From: an uncultured Ruminococcus sp.
Lineage (GTDB): Bacteria > Bacillota > Clostridia > Oscillospirales > Ruminococcaceae
Direction: 5' to 3'
DNA: 64,000 nucleotides
NCBI GenBank assembly: GCA_945868475.1
Contig: CAMBLM010000011.1
Span: forward strand, 42,554-106,553
Each line of letters begins with the position of its first letter. Positions within the stretch are counted from its first letter, which is position 1. A model generated the notes under the pieces. The model was not told the DNA's origin. It searched no databases and saw only the letters and a list, made by a program, of their open reading frames with translations. A program made the position numbers and the translations under genes. This document shows positions 49,875-57,797 of this stretch, piece by piece.

Positions 49875-51104
49875 ATGTCAAAAAAAGGCAGAAAGGTTTA
49901 TCGTACCAATTCTTATGAGAAAAAGAAAAGGCTAAAGAGAGCGCTTCATATTTTGCTGGGATTGATAGTTATTGCGGCACTTGTTTTCGTTGGCTACAGC
50001 GTTGGCAAGCCGATATTGAATTATCTGAACAAAGAAAATGAAAATACGGACAATGTGGAAGAACCGTGGACTCCGCCTGCTTTGACCACTGAGGTAACTG
50101 AAACGACAAATATAAATACGGACAGCTCAAACGATTCGATTGAACAGGATGAAACTGTAACTTCGTCCGATAATATAATGAATTCATCTGGATTGACGGC
50201 ATATATGCTTTCTGAGGATGCATTGAGTGATCCGTCGCAGTTTTCAGCGTTGCTCGATCAGGTAAAAGCTGACGGATATACAGCAGTATCAGTTACTTTA
50301 AAAGCTAAAGGCGGAAAAATATATTACAGTACGGCTTCTGCAATGGCGAAATCCGATGAAAATGCTGTTGTAGGAAATATGCCTGTTCAGCAGATCGCAT
50401 ATCTGATAAAGAACAGCGGTTTGAAGATGATAGCAGAACTGAATATCCTTGAGGATAATAACCGATACGGTGAGTATCGTGACGGCTCGTATCATGCGCT
50501 TGACGGCTCAACGTGGCTTGATACCGCAGCGGACAAGGGCGGAAAGCCATGGCTATCACCTTTTGATGATGATACAAAGGAAATGGTTAAATTTCTTGCT
50601 GATGAAGTTTCGGCGGCGGAGTTTGACTATATTGTCGTTAGCGGATTGACATTCCCGTCATTCAGAAATTCAGATCTTAATCTTCTTGGCGATAGTGTAA
50701 AGGATCCCAACAGATACAAGGCTCTTATTGAGCTTGCAAATATTGTTCAGACTGCTGCAAATGAGCATAATACGAAAACATTTATACGAATAAATGCAGC
50801 CGATATTATCTATGGAAGAGCCGAGATATTTAAGCCGAGTGAATTGAGCGGATATACGCTTCTTATTGACTTTGACCCTGCTGAATTTACCGATAGTGTT
50901 GTTTATAATAACAATGAGATAGTATTCAGTGAGCTTGATTCAAGCAGCAAATTCAAAACTGCTTTTGAGATCATCAAGGGACAAAGCGGAACTGAAATTT
51001 CGATAATTCCAATTATCACCGAAAGCGGTTCAAATCATGCTGACTATGACAGCCTTATTGCAGAGATCATAGGTGAAGATTTTGAATCATATTTTGTAAA
51101 GTAA
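49875..51104 (+). CDS. Membrane-anchored glycoside-hydrolase-like protein (DUF4015-type)
   Basis: 409 residues: Lys/Arg-rich cytoplasmic start, one membrane helix (about residues 23-42), an Asn/Thr/Ser-rich linker (50-105), then an extracellular TIM-barrel-like domain (YTAVSVTLKAKGGKIYY, WLSPFDDDTKEMVKFLADEV, FDYIVVSGLTFPS) resembling putative glycoside hydrolases. Substrate unknown. AAAGGA lies nine bases before the ATG. Confidence 0.78.
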   Translation: MSKKGRKVYRTNSYEKKKRLKRALHILLGLIVIAALVFVGYSVGKPILNYLNKENENTDNVEEPWTPPALTTEVTETTNINTDSSNDSIEQDETVTSSDNIMNSSGLTAYMLSEDALSDPSQFSALLDQVKADGYTAVSVTLKAKGGKIYYSTASAMAKSDENAVVGNMPVQQIAYLIKNSGLKMIAELNILEDNNRYGEYRDGSYHALDGSTWLDTAADKGGKPWLSPFDDDTKEMVKFLADEVSAAEFDYIVVSGLTFPSFRNSDLNLLGDSVKDPNRYKALIELANIVQTAANEHNTKTFIRINAADIIYGRAEIFKPSELSGYTLLIDFDPAEFTDSVVYNNNEIVFSELDSSSKFKTAFEIIKGQSGTEISIIPIITESGSNHADYDSLIAEIIGEDFESYFVK

Positions 51105-51105
51105 T

Positions 51106-51147
51106 AAAAAGCTCCTGTTACCGATTGAATCAGTAACAGGAGCTTTT
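51106..51147. terminator. Bidirectional terminator
   Basis: AAAAGCTCCTGTTAC / GTAACAGGAGCTTTT stem between converging genes. Confidence 0.93.
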
Positions 51148-51150
51148 GTA

Positions 51151-52266
51151 TTATTTGAAGTACATATAAAGCTGACATTTTATCATTCCATTGTAAAGCT
51201 TACGGCGTTTGTCGGCTTTTCTTCCAAAGAACTGTTCAAATTGTTCATGTGGAGCAATAATAAAGGCAGGAGATTCGGAGTTGGCTTTGAATCGCTGTCC
51301 CATTATTTTGTAAAGTTCCTCGGCTTCTTTGATCTCAAGCATTCTTTCACCGTATGGAGGATTGCAGATCGTAATTGTATTCGGTTCGTTTACATAGCTT
51401 CTTATATCTGCCTGTTCGATCTTAACGCGTTTCTGTATTCCTGCTTTTCGGCAGTTTTCCTGGGTAAGAGCAACAGCCTCTGGGTCGATGTCATAGCCGT
51501 AGGCAAAGAAATCGGTATCTTTTCTGATAGCATCAAGAGCATCGGAACGAACATTTTCCCATATCTTAGGATCGATGATATCCCATTTTTCAGCTGCAAA
51601 ATGGCGCTTCAGACCCGGGGCAATGTTAAGAGCTTTATATGCAGCTTCGATTATTAGCGTTCCGCTTCCGCAGAATGGATCACATACAATGGAATCACTT
51701 CTGACGTGAGAAAGGTCGATTATGCCTGCCGCAAGCGTTTCCTTGATAGGTGCGGCGTTGGAATTACGTCTGTAACCGCGCTTATGCAGTCCTGCACCTG
51801 TTGTATCAAAGTAGATAACGGCATTGTCATTCTGTATGCTGAACTGTATCTGATAGGTATTTCCTGTTTCATTGAACCAAGTTACATTATATTTGCTTTT
51901 CAGGCGTTCAACGACGGCTTTTTTTATAATCGATTGACAGTCCGGAACACTGTGGAGTGTTGAATTCAGTGAATAGCCCTTTACAGGGAAAACATCATCT
52001 TTGCCAATGAAATCTTCAAACGGAATTGCTTTCACGCCTTGAAAAAGTTCCTCGAAAGTAGTTGCTTTGAATGAAGCAAGCTCGATAAGAACTCTTTCTG
52101 CCGATGCAAGGCAGATATTTGCCCGTGCAAGGGTAAAAAAGTCACCTGTAAACGATACTCTTCCATCGGTTACATTGATATTTTCTCCACCGATCTTGGT
52201 CACTTCAAATTTTAAGACACTCTCAAGTCCGAAATGACATGGACATACAAGTTTTAATTCGTTCAT
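51151..52266 (-). CDS. THUMP-domain 23S rRNA methyltransferase (RlmL N-half/YpsC-like)
   Basis: 371-residue SAM-dependent RNA N2-guanine methyltransferase: N-terminal THUMP domain (about residues 40-155), then a Rossmann methyltransferase with DPFCGSGTLIIEAA (SAM loop), GYDIDPEAV and the catalytic NPPYGERM. ATG chosen because GGAG sits five bases before it; the longer frame starts at a TTG overlapping that site. Confidence 0.92.
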   Translation of the reverse strand: MNELKLVCPCHFGLESVLKFEVTKIGGENINVTDGRVSFTGDFFTLARANICLASAERVLIELASFKATTFEELFQGVKAIPFEDFIGKDDVFPVKGYSLNSTLHSVPDCQSIIKKAVVERLKSKYNVTWFNETGNTYQIQFSIQNDNAVIYFDTTGAGLHKRGYRRNSNAAPIKETLAAGIIDLSHVRSDSIVCDPFCGSGTLIIEAAYKALNIAPGLKRHFAAEKWDIIDPKIWENVRSDALDAIRKDTDFFAYGYDIDPEAVALTQENCRKAGIQKRVKIEQADIRSYVNEPNTITICNPPYGERMLEIKEAEELYKIMGQRFKANSESPAFIIAPHEQFEQFFGRKADKRRKLYNGMIKCQLYMYFK

Positions 52267-52281
52267 ATTTACTCCTTTAAT

Positions 52282-52316
52282 CAAAAATTAATGGCAGAAA
52301 TTATCCTGCCATTAAT
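52282..52316 (-). terminator. Terminator of the PBP gene
   Basis: ATTAATGGCAG / CTGCCATTAAT perfect 11-bp stem; on the minus strand it is followed by TTTTTG. Confidence 0.82.
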
Positions 52317-52319
52317 CCA

Positions 52320-54587
52320 TTAGTCGTTGTTGTTCTTTTTGTCTTCTTTTTTATCTTCCTCATGGTGACCTGAACACATTTCGGGGATATTTGTGCTCTT
52401 ATAGTAGCCTACACTTGAAGTTGGACATGTTCCGCTTGCAAGCTTTCCTGTTTTTGTACAGTAATAAAGCTCCTGTACATCACTACATTCGGGGAAGGAT
52501 TTTGTTGGACATGCATCGGCAATATCTCCGAATACATTTTTCCAAACTGTTGATGAACTGTAATAAGTTCCTGTCGGTATCTCTTTAGGAATATCATAAC
52601 CATACCATATACCGCTAACATAGTCGGGAGTACAGCCTACGAAAGAAAGGTCTTTCTCATCCTGCGAAGTACCTGTTTTACCGATAAGCGGCGTATTTGC
52701 AAGCTTTGCAGCTCTACCTGTACCGTTAGGACCTTCAATAACGGTCTGCATAAGTTTGTTCATTACATATGCCGATTCCTTGCTTATTGCCTGGATCGGA
52801 GTGTATTTGTGCTGGAGAATTACCTTACCGTTTGAATCAAGAACCTGAGTATAGGAAGTAGGTTTGTAGTATTTGCCGCCATTACCGAATACCTGATATG
52901 CAGCAACAAGCTCTTTAAGAGTAAGACCGTTTGTGAGCGCACCAACTGACAACGGTGCAAGGTCAGCGTCGCTGGCGGTCAGTGTTGTGATCTGGAATTT
53001 ATTCTGAAGAAAATCGAAAACAGCCTGCGGTGTTTCCATTTGGATAAGCTGGGCAGGAACTGTGTTAAGTGAACGCTGGAGTGCCTGGAAAGTAAAGTAG
53101 CCGGCATAATCATAGGTTTTGGAATTATAGTTATAAGGCCATGAACGCTTTTGCCCTGTCTGTTCATCAAGAATTTCAGTAACAGGTTTGTTTGTGAAAA
53201 CAGATGACCATGTTATAAGGTCGTTTTCAATTGCATAGCCATATGAAGTTATAGGCTTTATACATGAACCCGGAGAACGGGTAGCTCTTGTAGCTCTGTT
53301 GGAAATATTTGAACCCGATTTTGCACCGATTCCACCGACGACAGCCTTAATATTTCCTTGATAGTCCATACAGATGAAAGCTGCCTGCGGAGGGTCTACA
53401 AGAACATTTTGAGAGAAGTTTGTGTAGTCTTGAAATTTCGCTTCGAGTTCGTCCTGCATCTTAATGTCAACGGTTGTATAAATTTCATATCCACCATTGT
53501 AAAGCTTATCGCTTGCTTCGTCATAATCAATTCCGTAAAGATCTTCAAAGTCAAGGATAACATCACGGATAACCATATCAACAAACCAGTTCTGAACCTT
53601 ATTTTCGCCGTTTTCGTATTTTGCATTAGGGTCAACAAACTCAATTTTTTCATTCAGTGCTTCTTCATACTGGCGTTTGGATATAACTGCATTTTTATAC
53701 ATTGCGGCAAGAACAAGCTTTTGACGTTCAAGACAGAGATCTTTTCCGTAAACTGTTTCTCCGTCTGCGTTGACAGTTACAGCAAATGGATTGTTTACCT
53801 CAGGGTTTTTGGGGATACCGGCAAGACACGCTCCTTCGGCGATAGTCAGCTCAGATACATCTTTTCCAAAGTATTTGAGCGAAGCAGCCTGAATACCCGA
53901 TGTACTTCCGCCAAAACCGATATAATTAAGGTATGCTTCAAGGATATCCGTCTTGGGACAGTATTTTTCAAGTGTTGCCGCACGGAATATTTCACGGATC
54001 TTTCTGTCCCATTTAACATCTGCATCGCCTGTAACGTTTTTTACAAGCTGTTGGGTGATCGTGGAAGCACCCTGACGACCCCACATGTGAAGAATTTCGT
54101 TTATAAATGCTGTAAAAGTACGTTTCCAGTCAACGCCATAGTGCTCATAAAAACGCTCATCTTCAATATAAACAAAGGCATCCTGAACATGCTGTGGAAT
54201 TTGATCGATCGTAACAGGAATTCGATCAGCATTTCGGCTTATGCTTTTTAATTCAACGAGAGATTCATTCTCGTCATAACCATATATAAAAGTAGTATAA
54301 TCAAGGTCAAGGTCAGACAGCGAGATGTCAACAGCATCCTGATCTGCGAATTGAAGAACATAAACCGTCAGCGCTGCTGCAATAATAGAGCCGGAAATAA
54401 CAACTATAAGGAAAAGAGAAAGCAGGGTAGTGCCGATTATTGCGAAAAACTTCTTGACAGGATGCATTTTTTTCTTTGTCCTTGTCTTTTTACGTTTATT
54501 TGATTTTTTGTTGTGAGATATGTTTGTGGAATTATCTTCCTGGCTGGAGATAATTTCCTGATTTTCATCATCATAGTGATTTGCCAT
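52320..54587 (-). CDS. Class A penicillin-binding protein (PBP1A-like)
   Basis: Bifunctional peptidoglycan synthase, 755 residues. Lys-rich cytoplasmic tail, one membrane helix (about 49-75), GT51 glycosyltransferase domain (EDERFYEHYGVDWKRT; GASTITQQLVKN), then a transpeptidase with SxxK in GSCIKP, SxN in SLNT and KTGTSQ. It ends in a Lys/Asp-rich tail after a Cys/His-containing stretch. AAAGGA precedes the ATG on the minus strand. Last chromosomal gene before the phage. Confidence 0.95.
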   Translation of the reverse strand: MANHYDDENQEIISSQEDNSTNISHNKKSNKRKKTRTKKKMHPVKKFFAIIGTTLLSLFLIVVISGSIIAAALTVYVLQFADQDAVDISLSDLDLDYTTFIYGYDENESLVELKSISRNADRIPVTIDQIPQHVQDAFVYIEDERFYEHYGVDWKRTFTAFINEILHMWGRQGASTITQQLVKNVTGDADVKWDRKIREIFRAATLEKYCPKTDILEAYLNYIGFGGSTSGIQAASLKYFGKDVSELTIAEGACLAGIPKNPEVNNPFAVTVNADGETVYGKDLCLERQKLVLAAMYKNAVISKRQYEEALNEKIEFVDPNAKYENGENKVQNWFVDMVIRDVILDFEDLYGIDYDEASDKLYNGGYEIYTTVDIKMQDELEAKFQDYTNFSQNVLVDPPQAAFICMDYQGNIKAVVGGIGAKSGSNISNRATRATRSPGSCIKPITSYGYAIENDLITWSSVFTNKPVTEILDEQTGQKRSWPYNYNSKTYDYAGYFTFQALQRSLNTVPAQLIQMETPQAVFDFLQNKFQITTLTASDADLAPLSVGALTNGLTLKELVAAYQVFGNGGKYYKPTSYTQVLDSNGKVILQHKYTPIQAISKESAYVMNKLMQTVIEGPNGTGRAAKLANTPLIGKTGTSQDEKDLSFVGCTPDYVSGIWYGYDIPKEIPTGTYYSSSTVWKNVFGDIADACPTKSFPECSDVQELYYCTKTGKLASGTCPTSSVGYYKSTNIPEMCSGHHEEDKKEDKKNNND

Positions 54588-54816
54588 TTTATAAAAATCC
54601 TTTCTGAAAAAACGTCGCCGAAAGCAATAAAATTTACATGATTAATTATACCACATATTTATTAAAAAGTTAAGTATATATCTAAATTGTAACATATTTT
54701 TATTTATTTGTATATTTCTGAACATTACATAATAAAATTTTATAATAATTGCATAAAAATATTGTAGTAATAAATAATATTAGACTCTATAAAATTTTTT
54801 ATATGAAACTGAAACT
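54588..54816. other. AT-rich junction DNA left of the phage
   Basis: About 230 bases of very AT-rich DNA between the PBP start and the gene remnant. It must hold the PBP promoter; no gene was seen. Confidence 0.6.
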
Positions 54817-54897
54817 TATGCTTTCGATGAATTTGCCCGAACTGCGCTTACTTTGCTACACTTGGATATAAACTCAAAAAATGAGGACGGTATATAA
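54817..54897 (+). pseudogene. C-terminal remnant of the phage's last gene
   Basis: The frame ends with 24 of the last residues of the protein encoded at 63679-63912 (from EFARTALTLLHLD to NEDGI), with slightly diverged residues before it (YAFD in place of NAFE), and then loses similarity. It has no start and is followed by the same terminator as the intact copy. Best read as what remains of an earlier, related phage at this site. Confidence 0.82.
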
Positions 54898-54942
54898 ACT
54901 GTCCTCATTTTCTTTTCTGCTTAATTTCGCTAAACTTTTATT
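54829..54942 (+). repeat. Left terminal direct repeat
   Basis: 88 bases match 63844-63931 with a single mismatch, a short unequal spacer follows, and then 21 identical bases (54922-54942). It contains the gene tail, the terminator and one arm plus core of the dif-like site. Its right half-site (TTAATATGTTATT) differs from the right repeat. Confidence 0.93.
54878..54916 (+). terminator. Duplicate phage terminator (left copy)
   Basis: AAAATGAGGAC / GTCCTCATTTT stem followed by CTTTT, identical to the copy at 63893. Confidence 0.88.
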
Positions 54943-54951
54943 AATATGTTA

Positions 54952-55167
54952 TTAATAATTTGCGTCATTGATGATTATTTTTCCGTGCTTTTCTCCTCGT
55001 TGATAGGGCAGGGTGCAGGGGTATTGGTTTCCGTTTTCCAACTCTGCAATATATTCGTGTATTCCGTCTGTTGTTATTCGCTCAACTATTCTTGCGAGTA
55101 TTCGTTTGTTTGGTTCAGATGCAAGTACAGCATAAATTGGCACGTTTATCTTTTTTCTTTCGGTCAT
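54952..55167 (-). CDS. Small hypothetical phage protein
   Basis: 71 residues, no recognised family; basic N-terminus, beta-rich pattern (PIYAVLASEPNKRILARIVERI), ending KIIINDANY. GAGGTGA precedes the ATG, which is two bases behind the upstream gene. Last gene of the leftward arm, ending 10 bases from the att core. Confidence 0.75.
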   Translation of the reverse strand: MTERKKINVPIYAVLASEPNKRILARIVERITTDGIHEYIAELENGNQYPCTLPYQRGEKHGKIIINDANY

Positions 55168-55169
55168 TT

Positions 55170-55685
55170 TTATTCACCTCTTATTTGACTTGTCATAAAT
55201 TTTATTGCAAGCCTTATTCCACTTACTGTGGTTAAAATTATAAGCATCGTAGGTAATAAAGATGTTATTTCAGAAATAAGTGTATTGGTTTCATTGATTT
55301 CTTCACTTTCTGTATTTTCTTCTTGCTTTTCTGGTTTATCTTCCTTTACCGAACTTTCTGTGTGTCCTATCGTTATAGGCTCGAAATTAACGCTTGTGGC
55401 AAAGCGTACACCAAATACACCTACAACCATAACAACGGCGGTTACAATTACAGCACACAGTATTTTCATCATCGGGAATTTGTGATATACTGTTTTACTG
55501 CTTTTTTCCTCTTTCAACTGGTGCGATAAGTCAAGTATAATATCGTTCGCTCCGTTTTCTCCGCTGTAATTTACTTTCATCTCTGGAAAATCATCTTTCA
55601 CGAAAGCAGGAATTTCAATTTCCTGCTCGGCTTCATCTTCAACGGGGAATATTTCCCCAGTATCTACATCTTCTATGTATTTCAT
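55170..55685 (-). CDS. Phage membrane protein of unknown function
   Basis: 171 residues. An acidic N-terminal 80 residues (EDVDTGEIFPVEDEAEQEIEIP) precede a membrane helix (MKILCAVIVTAVVMVVGVFGV), an acidic Lys/Glu linker and a second helix (LLPTMLIILTTVSGIRLA). AAAGGA precedes the ATG. An 18-bp palindrome lies 38 bases upstream. Confidence 0.8.
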   Translation of the reverse strand: MKYIEDVDTGEIFPVEDEAEQEIEIPAFVKDDFPEMKVNYSGENGANDIILDLSHQLKEEKSSKTVYHKFPMMKILCAVIVTAVVMVVGVFGVRFATSVNFEPITIGHTESSVKEDKPEKQEENTESEEINETNTLISEITSLLPTMLIILTTVSGIRLAIKFMTSQIRGE

Positions 55686-55722
55686 ACTTTTCCTTTCTGC
55701 CCGTCAAACCGTTAGCGCAGTT

Positions 55723-55740
55723 TTGAAAGTTTACTTTCAA
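55723..55740. promoter_or_regulatory. 18-bp palindrome, copy 1
   Basis: TTGAAAGTTTACTTTCAA, between the SprT-like gene and the membrane-protein gene. One of four copies of TTGAAAGTNNACTTTCAA in the element. Confidence 0.8.
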
Positions 55741-56391
55741 TTATGCTTGGTATTCCATTTTCTGAATTATGCCGTGTTCAATGTCCGAACATTCAACACA
55801 GGCAATTGAACATTCTTTTGTTGCTCTGACTATCAGACCGCAAGAGGGGCAGATATATTTTCTTGTGGATTGCTTCGGCTTTGCGATTTTATCAGCAACT
55901 AACGGCTGTTTCTTGTGTATCGTGATTTCTGCGAAGTTGCAGTTTTTTTCAAGCCATTCAACCGTTTTTGGTTTTAATGTGGTTACGCTCCAACCGATTT
56001 TATCAGCTTCGGCAACGTCTAAGCCGTGTTCTTCTGCTATTTTCTTGAACTTCTTGTTATGGTATATTCCGCTTCGGCTTGTGTCTTGTATTTCGTTCTG
56101 CAATGCGTAAAGGTGGCACATTTCGTGCATAAGGGTTGCTATAACGGCTTCTCTGCTTCGGTTCAGATAGTCGGCAGATATGTTTATATTATAGCGTTCG
56201 GTCTGACCTTGTTTCCAGTCCTTAACGGTGTGTATCCAACCATAAGCGCCCTTTTTATATCCTGCTTCAAAAGTTATGATAACTTTTTCAAGTTCGTTGT
56301 CGAAAAAGTCCTTGTTTATTCTGCTGAACATTCCTTGCATTATTATCTGTAAGTCCTGCATTGTGTTAACTTTTCTGTTTTCTCTTGACAT
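55741..56391 (-). CDS. SprT-like zinc metallopeptidase
   Basis: 216 residues with the SprT layout: an N-terminal helical part (LQIIMQGMFSRINKDFFDNELEKVIITFE), the HExxH active site MHEMCHLYALQNE around residue 95, and a C-terminal zinc ribbon with CPSCG and CVEC pairs. Eukaryotic SPRTN members cut DNA-protein crosslinks; bacterial SprT roles are less clear. It could clear the covalent Rep-DNA intermediate or host proteins (inference). AAGGAG lies eight bases before the ATG. Confidence 0.88.
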   Translation of the reverse strand: MSRENRKVNTMQDLQIIMQGMFSRINKDFFDNELEKVIITFEAGYKKGAYGWIHTVKDWKQGQTERYNINISADYLNRSREAVIATLMHEMCHLYALQNEIQDTSRSGIYHNKKFKKIAEEHGLDVAEADKIGWSVTTLKPKTVEWLEKNCNFAEITIHKKQPLVADKIAKPKQSTRKYICPSCGLIVRATKECSIACVECSDIEHGIIQKMEYQA

Positions 56392-56437
56392 TGTGTTCAC
56401 TCCTTGTTATAATATAAGGTAAGCAAGGGCGTTTTGC

Positions 56438-56665
56438 TTACTTGTTCTTGCTGTAGTTCATCAGTTCACGGTATGTCAAGCACTCATTTTTGAACTTTTC
56501 GTACTTGATTTTTCCGCTTTCGAGAACTGTATGACCGTTGGCTGTCGAGATGATTTCATCGAGCCATACGGTAGTTAAATCATTACAACGCTTTATGGTG
56601 ATGAATGTGTAACCGTCATTCATTGCACATAAGGCGTTAAATTTTGCTCTCCATGTTGCTTTCAT
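56438..56665 (-). CDS. Small hypothetical phage protein
   Basis: 75 residues, unrecognised (MKATWRAKFNALCAMNDGYTFIT start). AAGGAG eight bases before this ATG. First gene of the leftward arm behind promoter 56778. Confidence 0.75.
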   Translation of the reverse strand: MKATWRAKFNALCAMNDGYTFITIKRCNDLTTVWLDEIISTANGHTVLESGKIKYEKFKNECLTYRELMNYSKNK

Positions 56666-56723
56666 CTTTATCACTCCTTTGCTGTTTGGCTGTTATCGGT
56701 GTGCCTAACCGCTTGCCGTACAT

Positions 56724-56741
56724 TTGAAAGTTCACTTTCAA
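56724..56741. promoter_or_regulatory. 18-bp palindrome, copy 2
   Basis: TTGAAAGTTCACTTTCAA in the leader of the leftward operon. Confidence 0.8.
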
Positions 56742-56777
56742 TTCTTAGGATTTGCCCTTGCTTAACCTTATGTATAT

Positions 56778-56806
56778 ATTATACACTATCCCTATTGTGC
56801 TTTGTA
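56778..56806 (-). promoter_or_regulatory. Leftward promoter of the SprT arm
   Basis: On the minus strand TACAAA and TATAAT with 17 bases between. The first 16-bp operator overlaps the -10. Confidence 0.55.
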
Positions 56807-56868
56807 GACATATACAATGTCCCTATTGTAAACATATTGTTAATAGCAAGATACAATATCCCTATTGT
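56783..56868. repeat. Three 16-bp palindromic operators
   Basis: Copies at 56783-56798 (ACACTATCCCTATTGT), 56814-56829 (ACAATGTCCCTATTGT) and 56853-56868 (ACAATATCCCTATTGT). The palindromic arms are ACAATA and TATTGT. They fill the space between the leftward promoter and the rightward promoter of the RHH-like gene. Confidence 0.85.
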
Positions 56869-56888
56869 TCTATGTGGAACATTTTTGC

Positions 56889-56917
56889 TTGACAATGTAC
56901 TGTGACTATGATATAAT
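56889..56917 (+). promoter_or_regulatory. Promoter of the RHH-like regulator
   Basis: Perfect TTGACA, 17 bases, TATAAT, 20 bases behind the third operator. Confidence 0.9.
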
Positions 56918-56939
56918 ATTTCCGAAAGGTCGTGATATA

Positions 56940-57185
56940 ATGCCAAAAAATAGTCCTGCTCGTATAGCTGCCAATGCTCGATATAACCAAAAAGCTTACG
57001 ATGATATGAAAATTCACGTTAAAAAAGGTGATAGGGAACGTATCAAAGCCTATGCAGACGGTCAAGGAATGAGTTTGAACAACTTTGTTTGCTCTTGCCT
57101 TTCTTACTGCATACGACAGAAAATAGACGTTTCCGCTGTTCCTGCCCTAACCGAAACACTTCCCGAAGATGTTGAAACCCTTTGA
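56940..57185 (+). CDS. Ribbon-helix-helix-like DNA-binding protein
   Basis: 81 residues. The central part (MKIHVKKGDRERIKAYADGQGMSLNNFVCSCLSYCI) has the strand-helix-helix pattern of Arc/CopG repressors. The neighbouring palindromic operators and divergent promoters suggest it regulates itself and the leftward arm. ATG chosen with GAAAGG ahead; the longer frame would start in the promoter. It could also be read as an antitoxin, but no toxin gene is adjacent. Confidence 0.78.
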   Translation: MPKNSPARIAANARYNQKAYDDMKIHVKKGDRERIKAYADGQGMSLNNFVCSCLSYCIRQKIDVSAVPALTETLPEDVETL

Positions 57186-57191
57186 TTTCGT

Positions 57192-57489
57192 GTAAAACGG
57201 TTCAATTTTGGGGCGGTCAATTGGTCGGGTGTTTCTTGCAAAAGTTTACAAAACGTTCACGGGGAAAGCCCATTGACAATGAGTGCGCAGGGTGTAGGCT
57301 GGATAGCCGGCAGGCTCACCACCGTCCAAGCAAGAGCCACCGTAGGCGATTGAGCGAAGCGCGCCGTAGGTGGTCTGCTTGGTCGGTGGGGTGCCTGCCG
57401 GTAGCCTGCCGTAAACACCCTGCGCAGAGGCTCGTTGTCAATGGGCGACCGTGCAACGGTTTGTAAACTTTTGCTTTCCGCCGTTTTAC
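57192..57489. repeat. ~298-nt near-perfect palindrome (candidate packaging signal/origin)
   Basis: Pairs seen from outside in: GTAAAACGG with CCGTTTTAC; GCAAAAGTTTACAAA with TTTGTAAACTTTTGC; GCCCATTGACAATGAG with CTCGTTGTCAATGGGC (one G-T); TGCGCAGGGTGT with ACACCCTGCGCA; GCCGGCAGGC with GCCTGCCGGT; then ACC-rich and GGT-rich arms around CCAAGCA/TGCTTGG closing near 57340. GC-rich, unlike the rest of the element. No convincing gene: the frames open on both strands follow from the palindrome. In single-stranded phage DNA this would be one long hairpin. Confidence 0.92.
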
Positions 57490-57510
57490 CAACCAAAATA
57501 ACAAGAGAAT

Positions 57511-57551
57511 AAAAAAATAACCTCGGCTATACTCAACATATAACCGAGGTC
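57511..57551 (-). terminator. Leftward terminator of the repressor unit
   Basis: ACCTCGG / CCGAGGT stem extended by TAT/ATA around CTCAAC; on the minus strand it is followed by TTATTTTTTT. Confidence 0.85.
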
Positions 57552-57554
57552 ATT

Positions 57555-57794
57555 TTACTTCATATCTGGAAACCGCTTCTTTAAATCACTTACTATTTTT
57601 TCATACTCCGTTGTATCTATCGTCTTGGCGTTTTCAGTAAGTGCCTTTTTATTCTCTTTCAGGAACTTGCTTGTGTATTTCATTTCCATACGCTTTTCAA
57701 GCTTCTTGTTTATTTCCTTTTCCCGTTTGTTCTTCTCTTTCAACAAATTAAGCAGTTCTTTTTCCTTGTCTGTCTTTTTATTGAAAAGTCCCAT
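57555..57794 (-). CDS. Small coiled-coil phage protein
   Basis: 79 residues, very Lys/Glu-rich (KEKELLNLLKEKNKREKEINK), predicted helical coiled coil, ending in FPDMK. AAGGAG ten bases before the ATG. Three bases behind the XRE gene, so made with it. Function unknown. Confidence 0.75.
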   Translation of the reverse strand: MGLFNKKTDKEKELLNLLKEKNKREKEINKKLEKRMEMKYTSKFLKENKKALTENAKTIDTTEYEKIVSDLKKRFPDMK

Positions 57795-57797
57795 AAA

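Noticed and set aside
53358..54251. 297-codon frame opposite the PBP gene
   Set aside because: It lies wholly within a clear class A PBP, and its Cys/Phe/Val-rich translation is a codon-bias artefact.
56783..56868. CRISPR-like repeat array
   Set aside because: Three 16-bp palindromes with 15-23-base AT-rich gaps next to promoters are operators; no cas genes and no longer repeats.
56940..57185. Toxin-antitoxin pair
   Set aside because: The RHH-like protein could be an antitoxin, but no toxin-like gene is adjacent on the same strand.
57182..57496. Overlapping frames on both strands in the palindrome
   Set aside because: They exist because the stretch is an inverted repeat; the Arg/His/Pro-rich translations match each other, not proteins.
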